From: JAIQFF01 sp963725615
Lineage (GTDB): Bacteria > Acidobacteriota > Terriglobia > Terriglobales > Acidobacteriaceae
Direction: 5' to 3'
NCBI GenBank assembly: GCA_963725615.1
Contig: CAVRZO010000026.1
Location: 62,001-126,000, forward strand
Length of the DNA stretch: 64,000 nt
Positions 52,163 to 62,286 of the stretch are shown piece after piece. The position numbers and the translations under genes are program-made. The notes under the pieces are model-generated. The model did no database searches and was not told where the DNA came from. It saw nothing but the letters and a program-made list of their open reading frames with translations. Each line of letters opens with the position of its first letter. The first letter of the stretch is position 1.

Positions 52163-55100
52163 CTAGAACACCAGCTTCAGCGCCACCTGCATTTGCCGCG
52201 CCGAGGTCGTTCCGTCCGGTCGTCCGACCGTAGCTGTGCTTAGTCCGAATGATCCGACGTTGCCGATCTGATTGCCCGGGCTGGCGGCAGTGATGTCGCC
52301 CGGATTGACAAAATTCGGATGGTTAAAGATGTTGTAGCACTCCACCCGCAGTTGCGCGTTGAACCGCTCGGTGATCTTCATGCCCTTGGCAAATACCATG
52401 TCAAAGTTCACGAAGCCGGGCCCGTAAAACTGGTTGCGACCGATACTGCCTGGCCGGCCGTTGATCACCGGATTTTGAAACGCAGCCGGATTGCTGAAGA
52501 TTACTTTGTTGCCGCCATTGATGGCTGGGTCATCGTTCTGACCGGGTGCAAACGGATCGCCCACCAGATCGCCCCAGGACGAGATACCTGTTCTTTGGCT
52601 GTCGGTGCGCCCACGAATTTCAAACGGATGTCCGGTCTGCGCAGTCGTAACTCCCGAGAACTGTATGCCTTCGAAAATTCGGCCTACAACTCCGTTGTTG
52701 AGGTAACCCTTTCCCTTGCCCAACGGCACTTCCCACACGTAGCTGATGACGGCAACGTGCCGGATGTCGTTGTCGGAATTTCCCCGATCCTGATCGAGGT
52801 TCCGCGAGTTCCGCGGGAACGTGCGGGCTCCCTGGGCGGGATCGATCGGATCGGGAGAATCGTCAATGTTGTGGGCCCAGGTATAGGAACCCTGTATCTG
52901 AAATCCGTGGCTCAGACGGCGGGTGAGCTTCGCCTGCAACCCGGTGTAAAAGGAGTTGGCGACCGAGCGGTTGAGTGCCGGCTGAATCAGTGCGTTGTGC
53001 GCGACCGCATTGAAAGGCAGCGGCGTAAAGTTGCTCTGGAAACCCTGGTACAGATTGATACCGCTTACCTGGTTGGGGGTGCAGGAACCCACATTTCCGA
53101 AAAAGTTGGTGAACGAGTTGGTGGGATCGCTGCAAAACGCCACCAGTTGGTTTACCAGATTTGGATCCGGTGGGTTTCCATCAACCGCGCGGAAAATATG
53201 TGATCCCTTCGATCCGACATACCCCAAATCCAAGGTCATGTTCCCGGGAACTTCGCGTTGAATTCCGAAGTTCCAGTTCTGGCTGGCGGGATTGCGGAAA
53301 TGAGTGTCAAAAAGAGTCGGTGCCAGGCCGCCGACCGTACCGTCGAACTCTGGAATCGTAGCCGAAGGCGTGGTAGTCGGCGCCAGGACCGGAACGGCCA
53401 GCACGCCAGTGCCGGCGCTGAAGAAGTTAGTGAGGGTGTCAAACGGCTGCGTCGAATAATCCTGCTCGAAAGGCGGATTGCCGCGCGCGTTGCCGAAAAG
53501 ATTACCGAAAATGCGATCGTGAAAAATGCCATAACCACCGCGGATCGCGGTTCTTCCGTCATTCCACGGGTCCCAGGAGAATCCTACTCGGGGCTCGATG
53601 TTGGAGTAGTCGTCCTCGTAAAGCTGGTGTCCGGTTCCCGGGCCCACAAAGGAAAGTACTACCGGAAATGTAGTCGAAGGATCGGAGAGCAGGTTGGACA
53701 AATTGCCGTGTTCTTCGTAGGGAACACCATCGAACTGGTAGCGCACTCCCAGCGTTAGCGTAAGATTACGCCGCACCTTCCAGGAGTCTTGCCCGAAGAA
53801 GTCATATTCGTGTTGGCGGAAGAACTTGCTGTTGTCGGGGTGGCGGGTTCCGCTCTTATCGAAAAATTCCGCGTTCACGTCCGAGGCCACCAATGCGTAG
53901 GCAGCGTTGGCCGCGTCCGACACGGCAAAACTAATGTTCGGCTGGTCCGTCACCCCAGGGATATCGATCACATTGAAGCCGACGTTAAACGGGTCACCAA
54001 ACTGGGCAAACGTGTTGATGCCGATCTGCCGCCGTGCATTGAAGCTGTCGGGTCCGTTCTGGTGAACATTGCGGAAGTCCCCGCCAAACTTGAAGGTGTG
54101 AGCGCCATGCACCCAGCTGATGATGTCCGTGAAACTAGTGGTCCCGGTCGTGCGGAATTGATAGTTCGCACTCAGAGGGCAGGCGAAGTTGGTGAACGGA
54201 TCCATCAAGTAGTCTCTGCCGAAGCCGAACTGATCGAGCGGGCTCACGCTATCCAGTACACTCAGGCCGGTGCACTTAAAGTTGGCGTAAATCCGGTTCC
54301 AACCAAAGGTGAAGCTGTTGAGCAGGCTGGGAGTGAGGCTCGAGACCAGGTTCGCGGACAAGCCTTGCGTGATGGCTTTCAGTGAGGTCGCGCCAATGTT
54401 CCCAGGGAGAATATCGTCGTGCGCTGAATTAGGATCGGTCACGTGATTGTACCCGTAGCGCAGGCTCACCGTCTCGCGTTCCGTGAAGTGATGGTCAATC
54501 TTGGCCACGGTTTGATAACTGCTGGTCCTTGACGAACTGGGATAGTGGATGATGCCGCTTACGCCGTCAGCCGACTGCGGCGCATTCGGATACAGCGCGA
54601 AGATCTTCTGCACGGTGGGATCCAGCGGGAAACCGTAAATGTTGTTCGCACTGGACGGTGAAAGGTCAACCGGAACCGTGGTCGAGCCCAGGGTGTTGGG
54701 ATCAACATAGGTGAAGTTGAATACGCCGGTCTTGAACGCCGCGGTTGGCACGACTGCTGTACCTGTCAACGTCGTGATGAAGCGATCCATTTCATCGTTG
54801 AAAAAGAAAAATGTTTTGTCTTTACGAATGGGTCCGCCCAGCGAGAACCCGAACTGGTGGCGGATATAAGGGTCCTGGGGGCCGTCGCTGGCCCGGTTAA
54901 ACCAGTCCCGCGCTCCGCCGAAAGCATTCCAGCGCCCGAACTCGTAGGCATCTCCGTGGAAAGTATTGGTTCCGCTCTTGGTGACCACGTCGATGATGGC
55001 GCCGGTGTTCCGGCCGTATTCAGCGTTGAAATTGTTGGTAATGACCCGGAATTCCTGAGTCGATTCCGGATCAGCGCCCAGCACAGTGACCAGTCCGCCG

Positions 55101-55687
55101 GGCACATCGGTATCGTTGTTGTCCACTCCGTCCAGCAGGAAGTTGTTGTTGCGCTCGCGGGCTCCGTTTACGGTGATGCCGCCCAACCGACTGTTGCTCT
55201 GCGAGGTGCCCGGAGACAACAAAACCAGTTCGTACGGATTCCGCGTGATCAGAGGCAGGTCCTTGATGGCCTGCGCGTCAACCAGGTTGCTGACTTGCGC
55301 AGTCTCCAGATCAACCGGCGGGATCTGGTCGGCGCGCACCTGGACTTCTTCCGTCACCGCTCCCGGCTCCAACCGGATATTCACAGTCAGCGCCTGTCCG
55401 ACAGTGAGCTCGACGTCGGATGCGTGGAACGCCTTGAAGCTTGCCATCTTGGCCGTGATTTCGTAGGCACCGGGAGGAAGAGCAGGGACGCTGTAGGCGC
55501 CTGTGCCGCCGCTGGTCGCCGTGCGCACAGCGTTGGAGCCCATATTCCTGATCGTGACTTCCGCGCCTTGCACCACGGCGCCGACGGAGTCGGTGACTGT
55601 GCCTTGAATCGAACCGGTCTGCGCCAGCGCAAACGTAGCTGTCAGCAGCAGAACGATGCTGCCCGAAAGAAATCTCAACCTGTGCAT
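52163..55687 (-). CDS. Oar-like TonB-dependent outer-membrane barrel protein
   Basis: The 1174-aa protein has a signal peptide (..LLLTATFALAQ) and a carboxypeptidase-regulatory domain (~25-110; GSIQGTVTDSVGAVVQGAEV). A plug-like region follows (LVLLSPGTSQSNSRLGGITVNGARERNNNFLLDGVDNND) and then a long beta-barrel ending in ..LKLVF, with the terminal Phe expected by the Bam complex. The start at 55687 follows AGGAGG. Members of this group are typical of Acidobacteriota and are thought to take up large substrates or organise the surface; the substrate is unknown. Confidence 0.9.
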   Translation of the reverse strand: MHRLRFLSGSIVLLLTATFALAQTGSIQGTVTDSVGAVVQGAEVTIRNMGSNAVRTATSGGTGAYSVPALPPGAYEITAKMASFKAFHASDVELTVGQALTVNIRLEPGAVTEEVQVRADQIPPVDLETAQVSNLVDAQAIKDLPLITRNPYELVLLSPGTSQSNSRLGGITVNGARERNNNFLLDGVDNNDTDVPGGLVTVLGADPESTQEFRVITNNFNAEYGRNTGAIIDVVTKSGTNTFHGDAYEFGRWNAFGGARDWFNRASDGPQDPYIRHQFGFSLGGPIRKDKTFFFFNDEMDRFITTLTGTAVVPTAAFKTGVFNFTYVDPNTLGSTTVPVDLSPSSANNIYGFPLDPTVQKIFALYPNAPQSADGVSGIIHYPSSSRTSSYQTVAKIDHHFTERETVSLRYGYNHVTDPNSAHDDILPGNIGATSLKAITQGLSANLVSSLTPSLLNSFTFGWNRIYANFKCTGLSVLDSVSPLDQFGFGRDYLMDPFTNFACPLSANYQFRTTGTTSFTDIISWVHGAHTFKFGGDFRNVHQNGPDSFNARRQIGINTFAQFGDPFNVGFNVIDIPGVTDQPNISFAVSDAANAAYALVASDVNAEFFDKSGTRHPDNSKFFRQHEYDFFGQDSWKVRRNLTLTLGVRYQFDGVPYEEHGNLSNLLSDPSTTFPVVLSFVGPGTGHQLYEDDYSNIEPRVGFSWDPWNDGRTAIRGGYGIFHDRIFGNLFGNARGNPPFEQDYSTQPFDTLTNFFSAGTGVLAVPVLAPTTTPSATIPEFDGTVGGLAPTLFDTHFRNPASQNWNFGIQREVPGNMTLDLGYVGSKGSHIFRAVDGNPPDPNLVNQLVAFCSDPTNSFTNFFGNVGSCTPNQVSGINLYQGFQSNFTPLPFNAVAHNALIQPALNRSVANSFYTGLQAKLTRRLSHGFQIQGSYTWAHNIDDSPDPIDPAQGARTFPRNSRNLDQDRGNSDNDIRHVAVISYVWEVPLGKGKGYLNNGVVGRIFEGIQFSGVTTAQTGHPFEIRGRTDSQRTGISSWGDLVGDPFAPGQNDDPAINGGNKVIFSNPAAFQNPVINGRPGSIGRNQFYGPGFVNFDMVFAKGMKITERFNAQLRVECYNIFNHPNFVNPGDITAASPGNQIGNVGSFGLSTATVGRPDGTTSARQMQVALKLVF

Positions 55688-55820
55688 TTCTCCTCCTGTA
55701 TTCACCTGTCCCGTCGCGGGCCGAAAACACGCGCGGTGAGCGCCGGAAAACCTCTGCAAAATGACCGGGAAATCGCCTCAGGACGCAACTCTACAACAGG
55801 TTATTGTCGAATCATGATGG

Positions 55821-55843
55821 CAATTGGCCGACCAGTCCAATTG
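55821..55843. promoter_or_regulatory. Candidate operator upstream of the first Oar-like gene
   Basis: A perfect 7-bp inverted repeat CAATTGG-N9-CCAATTG lies ~135 bp upstream of the start. The gap 55688-56049 contains this, AT-rich sequence and the terminator at 56000-56026; no gene is seen. Confidence 0.4.
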
Positions 55844-55999
55844 TCTATGTGAAGTGGCTTATTCTAAGAGCTTTATTATGTAGGGAGAATCTGGGGATAC
55901 ACCGGTACTTTGGTCATTCTACGCAGTTGTAGAGAGGGATCTACTGAATTCCATAGGAACATGCGATAAGAGTTAGCCCACCTGACAAGTTTAAGCCAA

Positions 56000-56026
56000 G
56001 AAAAAACGGGGCCACGTGGGCCCCGT
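56000..56026 (-). terminator. Rho-independent terminator of the second Oar-like gene
   Basis: An 8-bp stem ACGGGGCC (56006-56013) with GGCCCCGT (56019-56026) is followed by T6 on the minus strand, 24 bases past the stop. Confidence 0.88.
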
Positions 56027-56049
56027 CCAGTCAATCAATTGCGTACAAC

Positions 56050-59000
56050 TTAGAAGGTGAACTTCGCGACCAACGCGATGGTGCGAGCGTTGCTGGCGAA
56101 CACCGACCTCGGATTGTTGAAGGTGGGACTGTTCGGCTTCAGATAGTTCAAGTAGCTCGAGCTGTTAGGACCGGTGGTGAACGACGCGACATCATTCACG
56201 CCCAACCCCTGGCCAGGATTGCTGCCGGGGATGAACTGCGCGTGGTTGATGATATTCGCAAACTGCGCACCGAAGCGGAACTTCATGCGCTCGGTAATGT
56301 TGACGTCTTTGTAGACTGAGAGTGAGATGTCGTTCGTCGGCTCCGTTGCCAGCGTGTTCCGAGCGCTCGTGGCGAGCGCGCCGGCGCCGGCGACGATATA
56401 CTGCGCGTTGGGGTTGTTTGCTTGATATGCGACCAGGAAAGGGCTGGAGTTAAAGTTCCCCGGTCCCGGAGGTCCAACGCTGGGATCGAAGTCATTCTCT
56501 CCGCAGACTCCAAACGCAGGCATCGCACTCGTGCAAAGCGGCGTCACGCCAGAGCCTACGCCGTTTGTACCGGCGGGATTGAGAATCGTGCGATCACCGG
56601 CCGAGTCACCGTTGAGGTTGGTATCAAGCGCCGATTGGACGGTCGCCCACTGTGGAGACTCGTAGGTATAGATCGGGCTGAAACCCCAGTTGCCGGCAAT
56701 ATTTTTCATGAACCAATTGCCATTCTTGAAGAAAGGCAGGTCGTAGACCGCGGCCAAGGTAAAGCGGTGGGTACGGGACAAAGGTGAAACCGATCGCTCC
56801 GCGTCCCAGTTCTGGAAGTCCTGGGGACGACGGGGAGAGAGCACGGTGGTAAAGAAGTCCGCCGTGCTGTTGTCTATGGTACGGCTGTAGGTGTAAGCCG
56901 CCTGGAACATCAGACCGTTGCTGAAGCGGCGGCTGAGTTGGGTTAGCAAGCCATGATAATTCGACGAACCATTCGGCGTGTCACCCACAATGTTGGATCC
57001 GAAACCAGCCGCGACGTACTCCGGCAAGAACGATCCCGGAGCTTTGAGAGAAGTCAATGTATTCGGCAGGGCGTCCAACGTAGCTTGTGACGGCGCGTTG
57101 AGGAAAGTGGGCAAGTTCTGCTCCGGTGTCACTAGTGACCGCCGGTTGATTCTGTTCTGCACATCCAGATGGACGCCACGGGTTCCAACATAGTTGATTT
57201 CCGCCGTGAAATCCTTTCCGAAACTGTGCTGCACGCCCAAATTCCAGTTGATGGAATACGGCCATCTCTGCTGCGGCGGAATCCAGTTGGAAGTAAACGC
57301 GCGTGCGTCGGCCTCGTTGAGAACGGTGATGCCAGTACCGCCACCCGGCAAGCCGCCGTTGGCCAGGAAATTCGGGGTTGGGGTAGTCAGATCCACGTCA
57401 TTGGTGGCGCCGACCTGGGGAGGCACCGCCAGGATACCGATGTTGTCATACAGCACGTCGTAAGCCAGGCCGAAACCGCCGCGAATCGAGGTAGTTCCCG
57501 CGCTCCCCGGAGAAAAGGCGAATCCTACCCGCGGAGCCCATTGGTTCTTCGGAGCTTGAGGCTTTCCGAATAACAACGGCTGGTTCGAGCTGCCCGGAAC
57601 AATGATACTGGGGGTATTGGAAATGGTGTTCAGCGCCTGCAAATTTTCACCTGTGGGGACGGTGGTGTATTCGTAACGAATTCCCATGTTCAAAGTCAGG
57701 TGGTTGTTTACCTTCCAGGTATCGTTGGCGTACCAGTAGATTGCCTTCTGGTTGCCGTAATACGTGATGGACCCGGAACTGCGCTCGCCCAGGTTATCCG
57801 GCGAGAAGTCCTCAAGGAAGAGCTGTGAGGTGTTGTAGTCGTAGTCCCCGCGCTGCCGCTGGGTGAAGCTCTGGGGCGAGATGTACCACCGGTATTCGGC
57901 ACCGAACTTGAAGGTGTGGGAGCCCTTGGTCCAGCTTAGGTTATCCACGCCCTGGTAAAGGTTCTGAATGGTGAACTGGGGAGCATTCGAATCTGGCCCT
58001 AGCTGCAGACCGCCGCCCAGGTCAAACAAAATAATGTTGGGGAACGAATCCAGTCCCGGATACGAGAACTTGCCCGCATCCACGGTGTTGGCAAAGCGGT
58101 TAAAACCGACACGGAACTCATTCACCACCGTGGGCGAGAAGGTATGGAATTCACCCAAAGTAAACAGGTGAAAACGGAAGGGCTCATTCGTATAGAACGC
58201 CGGCAAATTCGCCGCCGTGTCAATTTCGTCCAGCTTGTTATACACGTAGCGCCCGCGCAACTGGTCGCGGGAGGAAATGTTGTAGTCGACGCTCTGGACA
58301 AAGTTTTCGAAGTTTTCGAACGCCGGCGCCGAGATCGAAACCGCGCCGATCTGGACTCGAGCCCGCGGCGCATGCGCCATTCGCCGGAGCAGTCGTGTAT
58401 GGGAGACAATCGGTGGCGCTCGCAGCTACCGGCACATATTGCTTGAAAATCCCAAAGTTGGTGGCGCTAAGGCCGGGATCCGCGGCAATCGCGGCCAAGC
58501 CATCCGCCGTGGGCGTAAACACCTGAGCGCCGCTGGTTCCGGTAAGTCCTACCGGCTGGCGTTCGAAGTTACTGAAGAAGAAGAGCTTGTTCTTAATGAT
58601 TGGCCCGCCGAAGGTACCGCCGTAGCGGTTACTGTCGAAGCGCGGGTTCGAGGTCAAGCCTTGTAGGACGTAAAAATTGTCTACGGCGTTCAGATTGCGA
58701 TTTCTGAAGTATTCGTAGAGCGATCCGTGGAAGCCGTTCGTGCCGCTCTTGATGGTGGTGTTGAACTGACCTCCGGAGGAGTGACCAAACTCAGTATTGA
58801 ACTGGTTCGCCAGAAGCGAAAAATTCTCCACCGCATCGTTCGGAACCGAGATCAGCGCGCCCGTGACTCCCTTGTTGTTATTGTCCACGCCTTCCACGGT
58901 GAAGTTGTTGTCACGCGGCCGTTGTCCGCCCACCGAAGGTCCGGTGCCAAGTCCCATCGAGCTCGACTGGGTGACGCCTGGACTCAACAACGAGAGGTTC

Positions 59001-59494
59001 AGTACGCCCGCACCAACTCCGCCGGCGGAGGTGATACCTAAATCCTTAGAGTAACGCTCGTTGTAGCTGGATGATATTTGTGCCGAGCTGGTGTCGAGAA
59101 CCGCAGCCGTGCCGGACACCTCAATGGTCTCAGAAGCAGCACCGGGGCTCAGCGTGACATTCAGAGTTCCGGTCTGGTTCAACACGATGTCGACCTGCTG
59201 GGTGACGGCCTTGAAGCCGCTGGCCTTCACGGTGATCCTGTACGTTCCCACCGGCAGGTTCTCAAAACGGTATCCGCCCGTGCCGCCCGTCTTAGTGGTT
59301 ATGATCGCTCCGGTGCCGACGTTGAGGGCTTCCACACTCGCGTTGGTTACGACCGCCGCGGAAGAATCAACGACTGTGCCCACGATGCTGCCGCTGATGG
59401 CTTGGCCGAACGCCAATCCGGAACCCAATGCCATCAAACTGAGCAGGGCCAGTCCAAATGCGAAAATCCTTAACTTGGAGACAACAGATTGCAT
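56050..59494 (-). pseudogene. Oar-like TonB-dependent barrel protein, one frameshift
   Basis: The N-terminal frame (59494 to ~58360) encodes a signal peptide, a regulatory domain (GSIVGTVVDSSAAVVTNASV) and the plug (FTVEGVDNNNKGVTG..). The second frame (~58355 to 56050) encodes the barrel, ending ..LVAKFTF. The frames meet near 58355-58370; one extra base, for example in the GGG of GCGGGCTCG, accounts for it. Everything else is intact, including the start (GAGGAG 7 bases upstream) and the terminal Phe. It is a paralogue of the neighbouring 52-55 kb gene, with its own terminator between them. Confidence 0.85.
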
Positions 59495-59583
59495 ACGATT
59501 TCTCCTCAAAACTCGAAGTTCCTGGGGTATCGACACGAACTGAAATTCGAAGCAACAAAACATTATGACAGGATGATTTACGC

Positions 59584-59716
59584 ACTGCCTCTATAGACAG
59601 TAAAAGCAACTGCCATTCCAAAACAGCTCGACATAACAGACAGTGTTTTCATATATTTACAACTTTGGTTCCCGTTTCGATACTGAAAAACGGATAGCCT
59701 TGCCAGCACTGCCTAT
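59584..59716. promoter_or_regulatory. Candidate operator array ACTGYCT upstream of the second Oar-like gene
   Basis: ACTGCCTCTATAGACAGT (59584-59601) is a near-perfect palindrome. An isolated half-site AGACAGT is at 59638-59644, and another ACTGCCTAT at 59708-59716. All lie in the AT-rich divergent gap. The factor is unknown. Confidence 0.4.
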
Positions 59717-59755
59717 GAAATTCAGTATTTATTGAGCCTCCAGCCAGGCTGGGTT

Positions 59756-60115
59756 GTGCCACAATGTCGCGTGGATTTCGAGCAATGCCGGGAGGGGATC
59801 GAGCTGTTCAACCGGGCCGCCTTTTTCGACGCGCACGAGGCCCTCGAGGACGTCTGGCGCGCCGCCCCCCTGGCGGAGAAGAAGTTTCTGCAGGGATTGA
59901 TCCAGGTGGCGGTGGCGCTGCACCATCACGGAAACGGGAACTTAGCCGGAGCGCGGTCGGTGCTGCGCCGCGCGTTTCGAAATATTTCTCTTTATCCCGA
60001 AGGCTTTGGCGGGATCCATTCAGCGGGTTTGCTGCACTCGATTGCGGAGTGGCAGCGCGCTCTCGATGAAGGATTGCCGGTGCCGGCGCTTCCCAGGATT
60101 GTTGTTATCGAATAG
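59756..60115 (+). CDS. DUF309 family protein
   Basis: The product of ~119 aa has the DUF309 core: GIELFNRAAFFDAHEALEDVWRAAP and FLQGLIQVAVALHHHGNGNLAGA. This is an all-helical fold of unknown function with conserved His residues that could bind metal. No ATG is in frame; GTG at 59756, GTG at 59771 or TTG at 59732 are possible starts. Confidence 0.8.
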   Translation: MPQCRVDFEQCREGIELFNRAAFFDAHEALEDVWRAAPLAEKKFLQGLIQVAVALHHHGNGNLAGARSVLRRAFRNISLYPEGFGGIHSAGLLHSIAEWQRALDEGLPVPALPRIVVIE

Positions 60116-60199
60116 TTGTCAGTTCGCAGTGGTCAGATGTCAGTTCAACGCTTTTTCTTTTTGGCTTTGCCTGATGACCGCCGACTGACGACCGATTGT
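60114..60199. repeat. Quasi-palindrome of GTCAGTTCGCAGTGGTCAG words
   Basis: The left arm TTGTCAGTTCGCAGTGGTCA (60117-60136) and right arm ATGACCGCCGACTGACGACC (60174-60193) are loosely complementary. The right arm is inside the 3' end of the SH3 lipoprotein gene and encodes its QSVVSRRSSG residues. Confidence 0.75.
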
Positions 60200-61218
60200 T
60201 TCTGTTCTCCCGGCGCCAGAACTCGACGCACAATCGGCGTATTCAGCTTGTACTTGCGTTCACTCACATTTCCGGCGTCATCCTTGACGCGCACCACGAA
60301 CACCGGCAGATCGCCTTCCCGGTCGAAGGTCTCGTGAGACACGGTCACGGGCAGTACGCCGTTGAGACCGTGCTCGCGGTAGGCGGTTTCGTAGCGATGG
60401 CGTCTGACGTTCCAGGTGAAGACACGAATCTGGTTGTAGTCGAACGGCATGCCATCCTTGTTCTCGCTGAACAGCACCAGGTACTGCGGCACCTTGTTAT
60501 CGCCATCGGTGACGTGGTCGAGAACAAATGCGGCCACCGTGCGCTGGCCCTCGGAGTACTGCGCGATCTCGATCGGGATGTCCACATCCACCATGCGGGC
60601 CAGGACCCAGCCCACGTGTCCGGGCTCATCGCGGATGAGCCACCAGTCTTCCATCGGGGGCGCGGCAGGTGCGGCTTCCGCCGGCGTTCCCTTTTTCCCC
60701 GCGCTTATTTTTCCGGCGGCGGACGCCTGGGCTTGTCCTGCGGGAAGGGGCTTCGCGCTGCTGGCACGCTTGAGCACCGCGAGCTTTGCTCCCTGGTCTA
60801 CCTGGTAGAGGTGGTCGGCGTCGCGTTGCGGCTCAAGATGGATATTGGTCTGGTTATGCGCGATTCCAGTCGCCTGGACGGGCGCATCGCGCTCCTGTTC
60901 CGCCAGCTTTTGAAACGCATCGTAGGTTTCCTTGCTCACCAGATAACGCTGTTCCAGCCATCCTTCGGCCCCGCTGGAGGTACGCACCCGGGCAAAGCGG
61001 CGGTCACGTGCGAGGATCTGTACCGCCTCTCCGTTTTTCACGCTTCCCGTCTTGTTGTAAACCGCCGCCACCTGGTCGCGCAGAAATGCCTGCGGAGCCG
61101 AGACGTACGCCATCTCTTTGGGGCCGCCCTTGCCGCGCCCGCAGCCCTCGAGCAGAGCCACGCCCGTTAACAGGAGCAGCAAAGGGCAGAATGCGAAAAG
61201 TGAGCGGCGATATTTCAC
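60145..61218 (-). CDS. Lipoprotein with two SH3-like (SH3b) domains
   Basis: The 357-aa protein has a lipoprotein signal (..LTGVALLEGC, Cys ~26). The first SH3b domain (~35-95: AYVSAPQAFLRDQVAAVYNKTGSVKNGEAVQIL..SGAEGWLEQRYL) and a second, split one (~118-215, ending WWLIRDEPGHVGWVLARMV) flank a Pro/Ala/Lys linker. The C-terminal ~140 residues are beta-rich and unassigned. The extreme C-terminus is repeat-derived and basic. It is likely a cell-wall-binding envelope lipoprotein. Confidence 0.82.
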   Translation of the reverse strand: MKYRRSLFAFCPLLLLLTGVALLEGCGRGKGGPKEMAYVSAPQAFLRDQVAAVYNKTGSVKNGEAVQILARDRRFARVRTSSGAEGWLEQRYLVSKETYDAFQKLAEQERDAPVQATGIAHNQTNIHLEPQRDADHLYQVDQGAKLAVLKRASSAKPLPAGQAQASAAGKISAGKKGTPAEAAPAAPPMEDWWLIRDEPGHVGWVLARMVDVDIPIEIAQYSEGQRTVAAFVLDHVTDGDNKVPQYLVLFSENKDGMPFDYNQIRVFTWNVRRHRYETAYREHGLNGVLPVTVSHETFDREGDLPVFVVRVKDDAGNVSERKYKLNTPIVRRVLAPGEQKQSVVSRRSSGKAKKKKR

Positions 61219-61284
61219 GAATAAATTTTACGGTGACTTAAGAGCTGCGTTAGTGAGCAGACTGGTCCAGAATACTCCAGGCGG

Positions 61285-61380
61285 TCATTCTCCGAAGGAA
61301 ATCCCGATGGCCTGGGCGATGTCCACGGCTTCGATGCGCTCGCCGCGCCAGCAGGTCCCGATGCAGCGGATACCGGTCAT
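61285..61380 (-). CDS. Possible 31-aa ORF coupled to the Ig-like lipoprotein gene
   Basis: The ATG at 61380 overlaps the stop of the upstream gene (ATGA) and the frame reads MTGIRCIGTCWRGERIEAVD.. to a TGA at 61285. It has a C-x3-C pair and no family that I recognise. The coupling argues for translation; the small size argues caution. It could also be the remnant end of a longer gene. Confidence 0.35.
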   Translation of the reverse strand: MTGIRCIGTCWRGERIEAVDIAQAIGISFGE

Positions 61381-62024
61381 TGCACAGTGATGGTAAACGT
61401 GTTGCTGGTGACACCGTTGAGAGTAGCGGTAACGTTCGTGGTCGCGCCCGAGGTAGCGGTGGAAAGGACGGCGCCGCTCCCGCTCGCGATGGTCGAGATG
61501 ACCGCCGTGTTGCTGCTGCTCCAAGTCACCTGGGTGGTGATGTCTTGCTGCTGAGCGCTGCCGGAAAAAGTTCCCAGCGCGGTGAAAACCACGGTCTGAC
61601 CCGCGGCCGGGTTCGGAGTAGTGGTACTGATGGTGATGGCAGTCAAGGGCCCGGTATTCACGGTAATCGTAGAGGTACCGGTGATTGTGCCGGAGGTGGC
61701 GGTGATGGTTGCAGTCCCGGGAGGGTTAGTAATGGTCGCCGCTGCCGTAACCAGACCGCCCTTGCTGACGGTCGCCACCGTGGAATCGGAGGTGGTCCAG
61801 GTAGCGCTTCCGGTCAGATCCTTAGTGCTGTTGTCCGCGGCGAAATTGCCAGTCGCGGACAACTGTCGAGTCTGCCCTTCGATGAGCGACACGGACGAGG
61901 GCGTCACCGCGATCGAGGTCAGCGTGGGATTGACAAAAAATCCGCGACAACTCGCCGCCAGGACCAGCAGGGACAGAGCCGCGAGCGTAGCCAAAATGCG
62001 GAGATTCCGCTTGAGAGAAGGCAT
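61377..62024 (-). CDS. Lipoprotein with two bacterial Ig-like (Big_2) domains
   Basis: The 215-aa product has a lipobox (LLVLAASC) and two Ig-like modules, each starting with L-T-x-I-x-V/I (LTSIAVTPSSVSLIEGQTRQLSATG; LTAITISTTTPNPAAGQTVVFTALG) and containing an ATWTTSDSTVATVS or VTWSSSNTAVIST segment. The start MPSLKR at 62024 gives a normal signal peptide; an in-frame ATG at 62057 also exists. It is a surface-exposed or periplasmic adhesion-type protein (inference). Confidence 0.82.
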   Translation of the reverse strand: MPSLKRNLRILATLAALSLLVLAASCRGFFVNPTLTSIAVTPSSVSLIEGQTRQLSATGNFAADNSTKDLTGSATWTTSDSTVATVSKGGLVTAAATITNPPGTATITATSGTITGTSTITVNTGPLTAITISTTTPNPAAGQTVVFTALGTFSGSAQQQDITTQVTWSSSNTAVISTIASGSGAVLSTATSGATTNVTATLNGVTSNTFTITVQ

Positions 62025-62286
62025 GGCAAAAAAAGTTCCGGCAGGCGTACTCTTCATGGACTTTCCGCTTGAAGTGGCTATAGAGAATTGTAGCAGAGAA
62101 GGTTTTGGCCGGAACGAACCAGTGTACTTCCGTGTGCACTAAGGTCTGTGCTTCATGCCCGTTACTGCGCGGAGATCTCCAGGCGCGCCCGGCGGCCAGA
62201 GCCGATCAACCAGCCGCGGTCTGCTAATCTGCTATCGGGCGGTGACCGGACCAAGCCCGAAGTGAGAACGGCGAAGAAAAGTTGTG

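Noticed and set aside
23436..59494. Programmed frameshifting as the cause of the broken genes
   Set aside because: The shift sites share no slippery motif, pseudoknot or stop-codon context, and one gene would need three shifts in 115 bp.
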